Of a DNA stretch of 5,475 nt, positions 1 through 5,475 are shown piece by piece (the stretch's first letter is position 1; every line of letters begins with the position of its first letter). The position numbers and the translations under genes are program-made. The DNA lies in the NCBI GenBank assembly GCA_903896915.1, contig CAITZN010000407.1:1-5475 (forward strand), read 5' to 3'. The notes beneath the pieces are model-generated. The model had not been told where the DNA came from. It searched no databases and saw only the letters and a program-made list of their open reading frames with translations. The stretch is from an uncultured bacterium (lineage in GTDB: Bacteria; Desulfobacterota; Desulfobulbia; Desulfobulbales; Desulfobulbaceae).

Positions 1-36
1 CTCTTTTATTTGCTCCATTTCCGGATTCTTGAATGA
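1..36 (+). CDS. cdsA: Probable 3' end of cdsA (phosphatidate cytidylyltransferase), partial
   Basis: Only the last eleven codons and the stop are visible. Read from base 1, the frame gives [11 protein letters not shown] and then TGA at 34-36, which forms the classic ATGA four-base overlap with the dxr start at 33. A short hydrophobic, aromatic tail of this kind is typical of CdsA, the multi-spanning inner-membrane enzyme that makes CDP-diacylglycerol from phosphatidate and CTP. cdsA is also the usual gene directly upstream of dxr in Proteobacteria. The identity rests mainly on that context, because no catalytic motif lies in the window. A competing frame (codons from base 3, ending [10 protein letters not shown] or similar with TGA at 30-32) also contains a CdsA-like LLFAP string, so the exact frame is uncertain. 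Translation of dxr is probably coupled to this gene either way. Confidence 0.45.
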   Translation, partial: LFYLLHFRILE

Positions 37-1190
37 AGACCCTTTCTCTGCTGGGGTCTACCGGTTCTATCGGCTGCAATGTCTTAGCCGTTGTACGGCA
101 GTTTCCGCAACGCTTTCGGATAGTCGGTCTGTCGGCAGGGCAACGTATAGATATCCTCGCCCAGCAGGTGCTTGAGTTCAAACCGGAATGCGTCTCAATC
201 GGCGATCCCTCGCTGGTGGATGCTCTTGCCGATAAACTGCCTCCCAGCTATCGCTCCCGTATCGTCTGTGGTGTTGAGGGGAACTGCACTGTAGCCTCAC
301 TGCCCGCCACAAGCATGGTCGTGTCAGCTGTAGTCGGTGCAGTTGGTTTGCTTCCTGTTCTAGCAGCTATAAGGGCTGGCAAAGACATCGGACTGGCCAA
401 CAAGGAAACCTTGGTAATGGCTGGCCGTCTGATCATGGAGGCTGTTCAACGCCATCAGGTGCGTCTGTTGCCTATCGACTCTGAGCATAGCGCTATTTTT
501 CAAGCACTTGAGGCTGGCAGGAAAGAAGATGTTTCCCGAATTATTCTTACAGCCTCGGGGGGGCCTTTTCGCACATGGAGTCGTGACGCCTTGCGTATTG
601 CCACTCCTGAACAGGCTTTGGCTCATCCCAACTGGACTATGGGGCGTAAAATTTCCATCGATTCGGCAACCCTAATGAATAAAGGGTTGGAGGTGATCGA
701 AGCCCGTTGGCTTTTTGATGTGGCGCCGGAACAGATTGCAGTCATCGTTCACCCTCAATCGATCGTCCATTCTCTGGTGGAATATCAGGACGGCTCGGTC
801 GTTGCTCAGTTGGGAATACCAGACATGCGTATTCCCATCGCCTATGCCCTCTCCTATCCAGAACGTCTCGAACTGGGGTTAAGCAGTCTCAGTCTCTCCC
901 AATGCGGCGGATTAACTTTCGAACAGCCCGATCACTCTCGTTTTCCTGCCCTGCAGATGGCATATGATGCCCTGGCTTTGGGCGGCGTGAAACCTGCGGT
1001 TCTGAATGCCGCCAATGAAGTTGCTGTTGATGCGTTTCTTGCAGGCAAAATCAGATTTACCAGAATTGCTGAAATCGTTGCTAAGGCTTTGGATAATACC
1101 ATGCAGGGCAACGAGTTAGACCTGGAGGTTATCCTGGCAGCGGACCAAGAAGCTCGAAAAGTTGCAGAGCAGGAAATTCAGGCGGCATGA
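33..1190 (+). CDS. dxr: 1-deoxy-D-xylulose 5-phosphate reductoisomerase (DXR/IspC)
   Basis: Cytosolic MEP-pathway enzyme that rearranges and reduces 1-deoxy-D-xylulose 5-phosphate to 2-C-methyl-D-erythritol 4-phosphate using NADPH and a divalent metal. The protein has 385 residues, close to the family norm (398 in E. coli). The N-terminal Rossmann domain opens with GSTGSIG at 8-14, and NKETLV lies at 123-128. [11 protein letters not shown] carries the metal ligands D149 and E151, and the third ligand is E220 in the NKGLE stretch. Substrate-loop residues S175 (SGGPFR), H198 and W201 (HPNW) align with E. coli S186, H209 and W212, a constant offset of 11. The C-terminal helical region includes LNAANEVAV at about 324-332. 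The ATG start is chosen because GSTGSIG falls at the usual distance from it. No strong Shine-Dalgarno site precedes it (only a weak GGA at 23-25), which fits coupling to the overlapping upstream gene. The gene is intact and all key residues are present. Confidence 0.98.
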   Translation: MKTLSLLGSTGSIGCNVLAVVRQFPQRFRIVGLSAGQRIDILAQQVLEFKPECVSIGDPSLVDALADKLPPSYRSRIVCGVEGNCTVASLPATSMVVSAVVGAVGLLPVLAAIRAGKDIGLANKETLVMAGRLIMEAVQRHQVRLLPIDSEHSAIFQALEAGRKEDVSRIILTASGGPFRTWSRDALRIATPEQALAHPNWTMGRKISIDSATLMNKGLEVIEARWLFDVAPEQIAVIVHPQSIVHSLVEYQDGSVVAQLGIPDMRIPIAYALSYPERLELGLSSLSLSQCGGLTFEQPDHSRFPALQMAYDALALGGVKPAVLNAANEVAVDAFLAGKIRFTRIAEIVAKALDNTMQGNELDLEVILAADQEARKVAEQEIQAA

Positions 1191-1251
1191 CCGGGATGTT
1201 GTCGTAACGTTCCGATATCACCTTCTATTCTTATTTTTCGAAATTAATCCT

Positions 1252-1255
1252 AGGG
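1252..1255 (+). promoter_or_regulatory. Ribosome binding site of rseP (AGGG)
   Basis: AGGG lies five bases before the ATG at 1261. It helps decide the rseP start. The same frame is open further upstream, from a TTG at 1162 inside dxr, but the extra 33 residues that this would add are arginine-rich and unlike any RseP N-terminus. The ATG at 1261 begins directly with the first membrane segment. Confidence 0.6.
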
Positions 1256-1260
1256 TTTTC

Positions 1261-2346
1261 ATGAATTCCGTTCTTTCTTTTGTCATTGTTCTGGGTGTCC
1301 TTATTTTTGTTCATGAATTTGGTCATTTTCTGCTGGCGAAAGCTTTCGGTGTCAGGGTCCTGAAGTTTTCTTTAGGGTTTGGCGGCAAGGTTATTGGGCG
1401 GCAATGGGGGGAGACCGAATACCTGATCAGTGCTTTTCCCTTGGGCGGCTACGTGAAGATGTATGGCGAGCAACCCGGAGAAGAGGTCTGCCAGGAGGAC
1501 GTGCACTGCTCTTTTTCTCACAAAGCGGTCTGGCAGCGGTTTGGTATTGTTTTTGGTGGGCCGCTGTTTAACCTGTTGTTTGCCGTAATCCTTTTCTTTT
1601 TTATGTTCGTCTTTGCCGGTCTCCCTGAATCAGTTGACTCGACCAAGATCGGTGAGGTTGGCGCCGGGTCGGTGGCCGAACAGGTTGGGATCAAGACCGG
1701 GGATGTTGTCCGGACCATCAATGGTCAGCCGACTACCTCCTGGACCGATGTTTCCGATCGGATTAAGGACAGCAAAGGACAGGCGGTGACCCTAGTGGTT
1801 GACAGGCAGGGACAGGAGTTGACCTTTACCGCCAAACCTACCATGCAGAAGGTGAAAAATCTGTTTGGTGAGGCTGTCGGGGATCGTTATATGCTTGGTA
1901 TCGTACGTAGCGACGAAATCCGCTATAAGAAAGCAACTATCGGCGAGTCGTGCCAGGCCGCCCTGATTCAGACCTGGAATCTGGGGTATCTGACGATTAT
2001 GGGTATTGTCAAGATGGTGCAGCAGGTCATTCCGGCCAGCGAACTGGGCGGGCCGATCAGGATCGCCGAAATTGCCGGAAAACAGTTAGAGGCCGGGTGG
2101 ATGAATCTCCTCTATTTTATGGGACTGTTGAGCGTTAATCTCGGCATCCTAAATCTGTTGCCTATCCCTGTACTCGATGGAGGCCATCTTGTTTTTCTTT
2201 CCATGGAAGCGGTTCGTCGTAAACCCTTAAGCGAACAGGTTATGGAGATAAGCCAGAAAATTGGTATTGTGATCTTAAGCACCTTGATGCTTTTCGTGTT
2301 TTATAATGATATTGCCAGGCTGGTCAAACGATGGCTGATATCCTGA
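1261..2346 (+). CDS. rseP: RseP-type site-2 intramembrane zinc metalloprotease
   Basis: Inner-membrane protease of the M50 (S2P) family. In E. coli it makes the second cut in anti-sigma factor RseA and also clears leftover signal peptides. The 361-residue protein starts with a membrane segment (about 4-28) containing the zinc and catalytic motif HEFGH at 18-22. A loop with GGYVKMYGE at 62-70 follows, then a second membrane segment at about 95-119 that includes GGPLFN. A single PDZ domain spans about 125-200 (GSVAEQVGIKTGD, then NG at 154-155). The third segment, about 283-304, leads into NLLPIPVLDGG at 298-308, where D306 is the third zinc ligand. The last segment is at about 332-350. E. coli RseP has about 450 residues and two PDZ domains, so this is the shorter one-PDZ architecture. 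Its substrate here is not shown: no rseA or rpoE lies in the window. A 70-base spacer separates it from dxr, and its end overlaps tsaB by 16 bases. Confidence 0.95.
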   Translation: MNSVLSFVIVLGVLIFVHEFGHFLLAKAFGVRVLKFSLGFGGKVIGRQWGETEYLISAFPLGGYVKMYGEQPGEEVCQEDVHCSFSHKAVWQRFGIVFGGPLFNLLFAVILFFFMFVFAGLPESVDSTKIGEVGAGSVAEQVGIKTGDVVRTINGQPTTSWTDVSDRIKDSKGQAVTLVVDRQGQELTFTAKPTMQKVKNLFGEAVGDRYMLGIVRSDEIRYKKATIGESCQAALIQTWNLGYLTIMGIVKMVQQVIPASELGGPIRIAEIAGKQLEAGWMNLLYFMGLLSVNLGILNLLPIPVLDGGHLVFLSMEAVRRKPLSEQVMEISQKIGIVILSTLMLFVFYNDIARLVKRWLIS

Positions 2347-3032
2347 TTCTGGCCATCGAGACAGCTACCGGGTGTGGTAGTGTCTCCTTGACCACAGGAA
2401 ACATCAACAATGGCACGGTGCTGGCCGAGTACACCCTGCAACCTGATACTACCCATTCGCGACGTTTACTCGGATCCATCGAAGCCATGATGGCGGCAGC
2501 AGGTACTGATTGGAAAGATCTCGATGCGGTTGCCGTCAGTCAGGGGCCGGGTTCTTTTACCGGGCTGCGTATCGGCATGGCGGCAGCGAAGGGGATCGCT
2601 ATGGCCGCCGAGGTGCCGCTGGTCGGGGTGCATACCCTCGATGGGCTGGCGGCCCAGGTAACGGCAATCGACATGCCGGTCTGCTGCTTGCTCGATGCCA
2701 GGAAACAACAGGTGTATGCCGCATTTTATCGGTACTTTGACGATTTCAATTGTCAACGGACCAGCGAGGTTCTTGTCCTCTCGCCGGAAGAGCTCGTCAA
2801 AAGAATAGATGAGCCGACCCTGGTGGCCGGTCCAGGGATTAAGGCTTGTCAATCCCTTCTTGCGACACATCAGCAGGTGCGGCTTCTGCCTGCCGGGTAT
2901 CTCCACCCGCGGGCGGCACTCATTGGTTTTTGCGGTGCTAAGCTTTTAGGCGATGGCGCGGCTCTGGAAATTGGTTCCGACCTTGTTCCTTTTTATGTCC
3001 GAGCCTCTGAGGCGGAATTGAATTTGCGGTAA
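2331..3032 (+). CDS. tsaB: tRNA t6A37 threonylcarbamoyltransferase complex subunit TsaB
   Basis: Non-catalytic ASKHA-fold partner of TsaD. With TsaE it supports transfer of threonylcarbamoyl to A37 of ANN-decoding tRNAs in the cytosol. The protein has 233 residues (231 in E. coli). It opens with ILAIETATGCGSVSL at 6-20, the first phosphate-loop-like strand pair of the fold. THSRRLL follows at 41-47, then the family hallmark GPGSFTGLRIG at 72-82, DARKQQVYAAFY at 122-133, and a C-terminal VPFYVRASEAEL at 219-230, matching the usual P-x-Y-x-R-x-SEAE ending. It lacks the metal-binding histidine motif of TsaD, which rules out that paralogue. The ATG at 2331 lies inside the last codons of rseP, no good Shine-Dalgarno site is visible, and the first strand follows at the normal distance. 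Translation therefore probably depends on ribosomes finishing rseP. tsaD, tsaC and tsaE are not in this window. Confidence 0.94.
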   Translation: MADILILAIETATGCGSVSLTTGNINNGTVLAEYTLQPDTTHSRRLLGSIEAMMAAAGTDWKDLDAVAVSQGPGSFTGLRIGMAAAKGIAMAAEVPLVGVHTLDGLAAQVTAIDMPVCCLLDARKQQVYAAFYRYFDDFNCQRTSEVLVLSPEELVKRIDEPTLVAGPGIKACQSLLATHQQVRLLPAGYLHPRAALIGFCGAKLLGDGAALEIGSDLVPFYVRASEAELNLR

Positions 3033-3046
3033 TGGGATAAACGGGC

Positions 3047-3052
3047 AGGAGG
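3047..3052 (+). promoter_or_regulatory. Strong ribosome binding site of ispG (AGGAGG)
   Basis: A full-consensus AGGAGG sits five bases before the ATG at 3058, in the 25-base gap after tsaB. It is the strongest Shine-Dalgarno match in the window, which suggests that ispG is translated independently and more efficiently than its coupled neighbour tsaB. Confidence 0.85.
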
Positions 3053-3057
3053 CGAAG

Positions 3058-4149
3058 ATGATTAATCGCAGACAAACGCGACAAATTCAAATTGGTACGG
3101 TGGCGATCGGCGGTGATGCACCTATCTCGGTCCAGTCGATGACCAATACCGATACCAGTGATGTTGCAGCTACAGTGCACCAGATTCATCAGCTTGAACG
3201 GGCTGGATGTGAGCTGATCCGGGTGGCTGTTCCCGACATGGTGGCGGCGCGTGCGCTAGCTGCGATCAGGGAGCAGATTGCCATTCCACTGATCGCCGAT
3301 ATCCATTTTGATTCGCGCCTGGCGGTGGCGGCCATGGAACATGGAGCTCAGGCAATCAGGATCAATCCCGGTAACCTTGGCGGTCCCGAGAAACTGGCCC
3401 GGGTGGTGACTGCCGCTAAGCGTCATGGGGTGCCGATCCGGGTCGGGGTCAATTCCGGGTCCATCAGCAAAGATCTGCTCAAACAATACGGCTACCCCTC
3501 TCCAGAACGACCGGATGCCTTGATTGAGAGTGCGCTCGGTAATGTCCGCCTGCTTGAGCAGCAGGGGTTTTGCGATATCAAGATTTCGATCAAATCCTCG
3601 GATGTCCTGACCACAATTGCCGGTTACCGGCAATTGGCGCAACAGACCGATTATCCTCTGCACCTCGGGGTCACTGAGGCCGGCGGGCTTATTGCCGGCA
3701 CGGTCAAATCAAGCGTTGCCCTTGGCATCCTCTTGTTTGAGGGCATTGGGGATACCTTTCGGATCTCGTTGACCCGCGATCCTGTCGAGGAAATCCGGGT
3801 CGGGTTTGAACTGCTCCGTTCGCTGCGTATTCGTCAACGTGGGCCAGAACTGATTTCCTGCCCCACCTGCGGCCGGACCAAAATAGACCTCTTTACCCTG
3901 GCGGAAAAGGTGGAACAGCATCTCCAGGCCATGCAGTCCAACCTCAAGGTTGCCGTCATGGGATGCGTGGTCAATGGACCTGGTGAGGCACGGGAGGCCG
4001 ATATCGGTATTGCCGGTGGTCACGGTGTTGGTATTATTTTTAAAAAAGGCGAGATTTTCAGGAAAGTACCGGAAGCGGAGCTGCTTCCGGTTTTTCTTGC
4101 TGAACTGGAAAAACTTGAAGCAGAACACAACAGTCGGACATCACGCTAG
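3058..4149 (+). CDS. ispG: 4-hydroxy-3-methylbut-2-en-1-yl diphosphate synthase (IspG/GcpE)
   Basis: Late MEP-pathway iron-sulfur enzyme that reductively opens the cyclic diphosphate MEcPP to HMBPP, drawing electrons from ferredoxin or flavodoxin. The protein has 363 residues, the normal length of the two-domain bacterial form, without the central insert found in plants and some bacteria. The N-terminal TIM barrel begins with IGGDAPISVQSMTNTDT at 17-33 and continues with PLIADIHFD (77-85), RINPGN (101-106) and GVTEAGG (204-210). The C-terminal domain carries the [4Fe-4S] ligands C268 and C271 (SCPTCGR), C303 (MGCVVNGPGE) and E310, matching E. coli C270, C273, C305 and E312. It lies 25 bases after tsaB, behind a strong ribosome binding site. 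Its product pathway is shared with dxr three genes upstream. The reading frame contains an 11-base-arm dyad at 3614-3636 and a terminator-like hairpin near its end. Confidence 0.98.
   Translation: MINRRQTRQIQIGTVAIGGDAPISVQSMTNTDTSDVAATVHQIHQLERAGCELIRVAVPDMVAARALAAIREQIAIPLIADIHFDSRLAVAAMEHGAQAIRINPGNLGGPEKLARVVTAAKRHGVPIRVGVNSGSISKDLLKQYGYPSPERPDALIESALGNVRLLEQQGFCDIKISIKSSDVLTTIAGYRQLAQQTDYPLHLGVTEAGGLIAGTVKSSVALGILLFEGIGDTFRISLTRDPVEEIRVGFELLRSLRIRQRGPELISCPTCGRTKIDLFTLAEKVEQHLQAMQSNLKVAVMGCVVNGPGEAREADIGIAGGHGVGIIFKKGEIFRKVPEAELLPVFLAELEKLEAEHNSRTSR
3614..3636. repeat. Perfect inverted repeat with 11-base arms inside ispG
   Basis: CAATTGCCGGT (3614-3624) is followed by a single T and then by its exact reverse complement, ACCGGCAATTG (3626-3636). 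As RNA it could fold into a 10-pair hairpin with a TTA loop. As DNA it is a near-symmetric dyad of operator size. It lies in codons for T186 to L193, a stretch of IspG that I do not recognise as strongly conserved. No T-tract follows, so it is not an intrinsic terminator. Its function, if any, is unknown. Confidence 0.7.
4068..4098 (+). terminator. Terminator-like hairpin with T-tract within the 3' end of ispG
   Basis: ACCGGAAGC (4068-4076) pairs perfectly with GCTTCCGGT (4083-4091). A G-T pair could extend the stem into the six-base loop region GGAGCT. The stem is followed at once by TTTTTCTT (4091-4098). That is the form of a Rho-independent terminator, yet it lies in codons V337 to about L347 of ispG, some 50 bases before the stop. 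Termination here would give an ispG message without a stop codon. It may be silent while ribosomes follow the polymerase closely, or it may act as a leaky brake ahead of proS. It could also be chance within coding sequence. Confidence 0.4.
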
Positions 4150-4192
4150 GCTGTTTATTGCATCTTTTTTCATTGCTTGGTTGTACTCGAAC

Positions 4193-4196
4193 GGAG
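4193..4196 (+). promoter_or_regulatory. Ribosome binding site of proS (GGAG)
   Basis: GGAG, followed by A, ends seven bases before the ATG at 4204 in the 54-base spacer after ispG. The spacing is normal, and the site supports this ATG as the proS start. Confidence 0.7.
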
Positions 4197-4203
4197 ACCA
4201 GAT

Positions 4204-5475
4204 ATGCGTTATTCACAGATGTTGCTGCCCACTTCCAAAGAAACTCCGTCAGAGGCCGATGTTGTAAGTCATCAGCTCCTGGTGCGTGGTGGATTTATTC
4301 GTAAACTGACCTCGGGGATGTATACCTTTTTGCCGCTGGGTTTTCTTGCCCTGCAGAAGGTGACGGAAATTGTGCGCCAAGAGATGAATCGCGCCGGTGC
4401 CCAGGAAATTCTCATGCCCATGGTGCAGCCTGGTGACCTCTGGAGGGAATCGGGACGATGGCAGAAATACGGGCCGGAACTCCTGCGTTTTCAGGATCGT
4501 CATGATCGCGATTACTGCCTCGGACCAACCCATGAAGAGGTGGTGACTGACATCGCTCGCCGCGAACTGCAATCCTATCGGCAGATGCCGATTAATCTCT
4601 ACCAGATTCAGACCAAGTTCCGTGATGAAATTCGCCCGCGTTTTGGCTTGATGCGCGGCCGTGAGTTCGTGATGAAGGATGCTTATTCCTTTGATGTCGA
4701 CGATGCTGCGGCAGGTCGGAGTTATGAGACCATGCGGGATGCCTATTACCGCATTTTTGAGCGTTGCGGGCTTGAATTTCGAGCTGTGGAGGCGGACAGT
4801 GGGGCGATAGGTGGTTCCTTTTCCCATGAGTTCATGGTCCTGGCTGAAACAGGCGAGGATACCTTGGTACTTTGCACCTCCTGCAACTATGCGGCTAACG
4901 TCGAAAAAGCGGTCATTGTCCTTGATGCAAACAATCCTGCTGAGGTCACTATGCAGGAGCTCCACCGGGTGGAGACCCCGGGTATGAAGAAGGTTGACAA
5001 GGTCGCCGAATTTCTTAAGGTGCAACCCGCCGATCTGATCAAAACCATGTTCTATCTCGCTGACGGTGAACCGGTGGCGGCCTTAGTGCGGGGCGATCGC
5101 GAGGTGCAATCGGTCAAACTGAAGAATTTGCTGGGGGCTGCGGACGTTGAGTCCATGGATGAGGACCAGGTCTGGCAACAGACCCGGCTGCCGGTCGGCT
5201 ATCTAGGACCGGTGGGGCTGCCATTAAAGATGGTGGCTGATCAGGAAGTGATGCGGATGACCAATGCAGTCACCGGGGCCAACGAAAAGGGCTTGCATCT
5301 TATCGGTGTCAATCCTGGTCGCGATTTCCAACCCGAAGTGGTGGGGGACCTACGGCAGATATCGGTAACCGACCATTGTCCCTCCTGCGGCGGAGGACTG
5401 CGCCTGAAAGAGGGGATCGAGGTCGGTCATATTTTTAAACTGGGAACGAAATATTCCGAAGCAATGGAGGCCACC
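4204..5475 (+). CDS. proS: Prolyl-tRNA synthetase, 3' end beyond the window
   Basis: Cytosolic class II aminoacyl-tRNA synthetase that charges tRNA-Pro and edits misactivated alanine. The frame stays open from the ATG to the window edge, giving 424 residues of an expected 570 or so. It starts [18 protein letters not shown], typical of the bacterial-type (ProS type 1) enzyme. Class II motif 1 lies around [11 protein letters not shown] (36-46). GPTHEE (107-112) follows, then motif 2 within [10 protein letters not shown] through FVMKDAYSF (139-163) and GGSFSHEF at 203-210. The inserted editing domain (INS, YbaK-like) spans roughly 225-390. K280 in LIKTMF corresponds to the editing lysine K279 of E. 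coli, and GYLGPVG is at 332-338. The catalytic domain resumes with [18 protein letters not shown] at 404-421. Motif 3 and the anticodon-binding domain are missing only because the window ends. Cys pairs at 224/227 and 392/395 flank the editing domain, a feature absent from E. coli ProS. Confidence 0.97.
   Translation, partial: MRYSQMLLPTSKETPSEADVVSHQLLVRGGFIRKLTSGMYTFLPLGFLALQKVTEIVRQEMNRAGAQEILMPMVQPGDLWRESGRWQKYGPELLRFQDRHDRDYCLGPTHEEVVTDIARRELQSYRQMPINLYQIQTKFRDEIRPRFGLMRGREFVMKDAYSFDVDDAAAGRSYETMRDAYYRIFERCGLEFRAVEADSGAIGGSFSHEFMVLAETGEDTLVLCTSCNYAANVEKAVIVLDANNPAEVTMQELHRVETPGMKKVDKVAEFLKVQPADLIKTMFYLADGEPVAALVRGDREVQSVKLKNLLGAADVESMDEDQVWQQTRLPVGYLGPVGLPLKMVADQEVMRMTNAVTGANEKGLHLIGVNPGRDFQPEVVGDLRQISVTDHCPSCGGGLRLKEGIEVGHIFKLGTKYSEAMEAT

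Noticed and set aside
557..563. Run of seven G in dxr that might be a slippage or phase-variation site
   Set aside because: It encodes the end of Ser and the Gly-Gly of the conserved SGGPFR substrate loop. The frame is intact on both sides, and a reversible switch in an essential gene is unlikely.
1199..1231. Possible promoter in the dxr-rseP spacer (TTGTCG ... TATTCT)
   Set aside because: The two elements are 21 bases apart, too far for a normal sigma-70 promoter, and neither is a strong match.
1162..1260. N-terminal extension of rseP from a TTG inside dxr
   Set aside because: The extra residues are not membrane-like at their start and do not resemble RseP. The ATG at 1261 has an AGGG site at good spacing and begins directly with the first membrane segment.
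3003..3013. Small inverted repeat GCCTC-T-GAGGC at the end of tsaB
   Set aside because: Five-base arms with a one-base centre are expected often by chance, and no T-tract follows.
3709..4128. Minus-strand open frame of 139 codons, and a similar one at 2466-2906
   Set aside because: Both are antisense shadows of well-supported genes (ispG and tsaB), with low-complexity, histidine- and arginine-rich translations and no family resemblance.
4158..4187. Possible promoter before proS (TTGCAT, 18-base gap, TGTACT)
   Set aside because: The -35 element matches the sigma-70 consensus at only three of six positions and the -10 at four of six. Such matches are frequent by chance in an AT-rich spacer.
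4249..5025. Long open frame of 258 codons on the minus strand
   Set aside because: It lies wholly antisense to proS, whose conserved motifs account for the sequence. The translated product has no recognisable domain pattern, and long antisense frames are common opposite GC-biased codons.
5190..5211. Inverted repeat CCGGTC ... GACCGG in proS
   Set aside because: Six-base arms with a ten-base loop inside the conserved GYLGPVG coding region are too weak to distinguish from chance.

Overview
The window is a compact, single-strand block of housekeeping genes, all on the + strand and with almost no non-coding DNA. The order is: the last codons of a probable cdsA, then dxr (ispC), rseP, tsaB, ispG, and the first 424 codons of proS, which runs off the right edge. 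The cdsA-dxr-rseP order is common in Proteobacteria. The continuation into tsaB, ispG and proS, the short RseP with a single PDZ domain and the protein sequences suggest a Desulfobacterota / former Deltaproteobacteria chromosome, perhaps near Desulfobulbales. That placement is an inference from gene order and general resemblance, not from a search.

Layout. 1-36: tail of an upstream gene ending in an ATGA overlap with dxr. 33-1190: dxr, the NADPH-dependent second enzyme of the MEP isoprenoid pathway. 1191-1260: a 70-base spacer carrying the rseP ribosome binding site. 1261-2346: rseP, an intramembrane zinc protease. 2331-3032: tsaB, overlapping the end of rseP by 16 bases. 3033-3057: a short spacer with a strong AGGAGG site. 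3058-4149: ispG, the iron-sulfur enzyme of the late MEP pathway. 4150-4203: a 54-base spacer. 4204-5475: proS, prolyl-tRNA synthetase, incomplete at its 3' end. There is no gene-free stretch longer than 70 bases.

How the genes fit together. Two MEP-pathway enzymes (Dxr and IspG) supply isoprenoid precursors, including the undecaprenyl carrier. CdsA and RseP act at the inner membrane in phospholipid synthesis and regulated proteolysis. TsaB and ProS act on tRNA, in t6A37 modification and proline charging. Tight spacing and overlaps indicate cotranscription, at least from dxr through ispG.

I see no mobile element, CRISPR array, RNA gene or obvious new system. The most notable non-coding signals lie inside ispG: a dyad with perfect 11-base arms at 3614-3636, and a terminator-like hairpin with a T-tract at 4068-4098, about 50 bases before the ispG stop codon. 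At the protein level, two CxxC pairs flank the editing domain of ProS and may form a metal site that the E. coli enzyme lacks.
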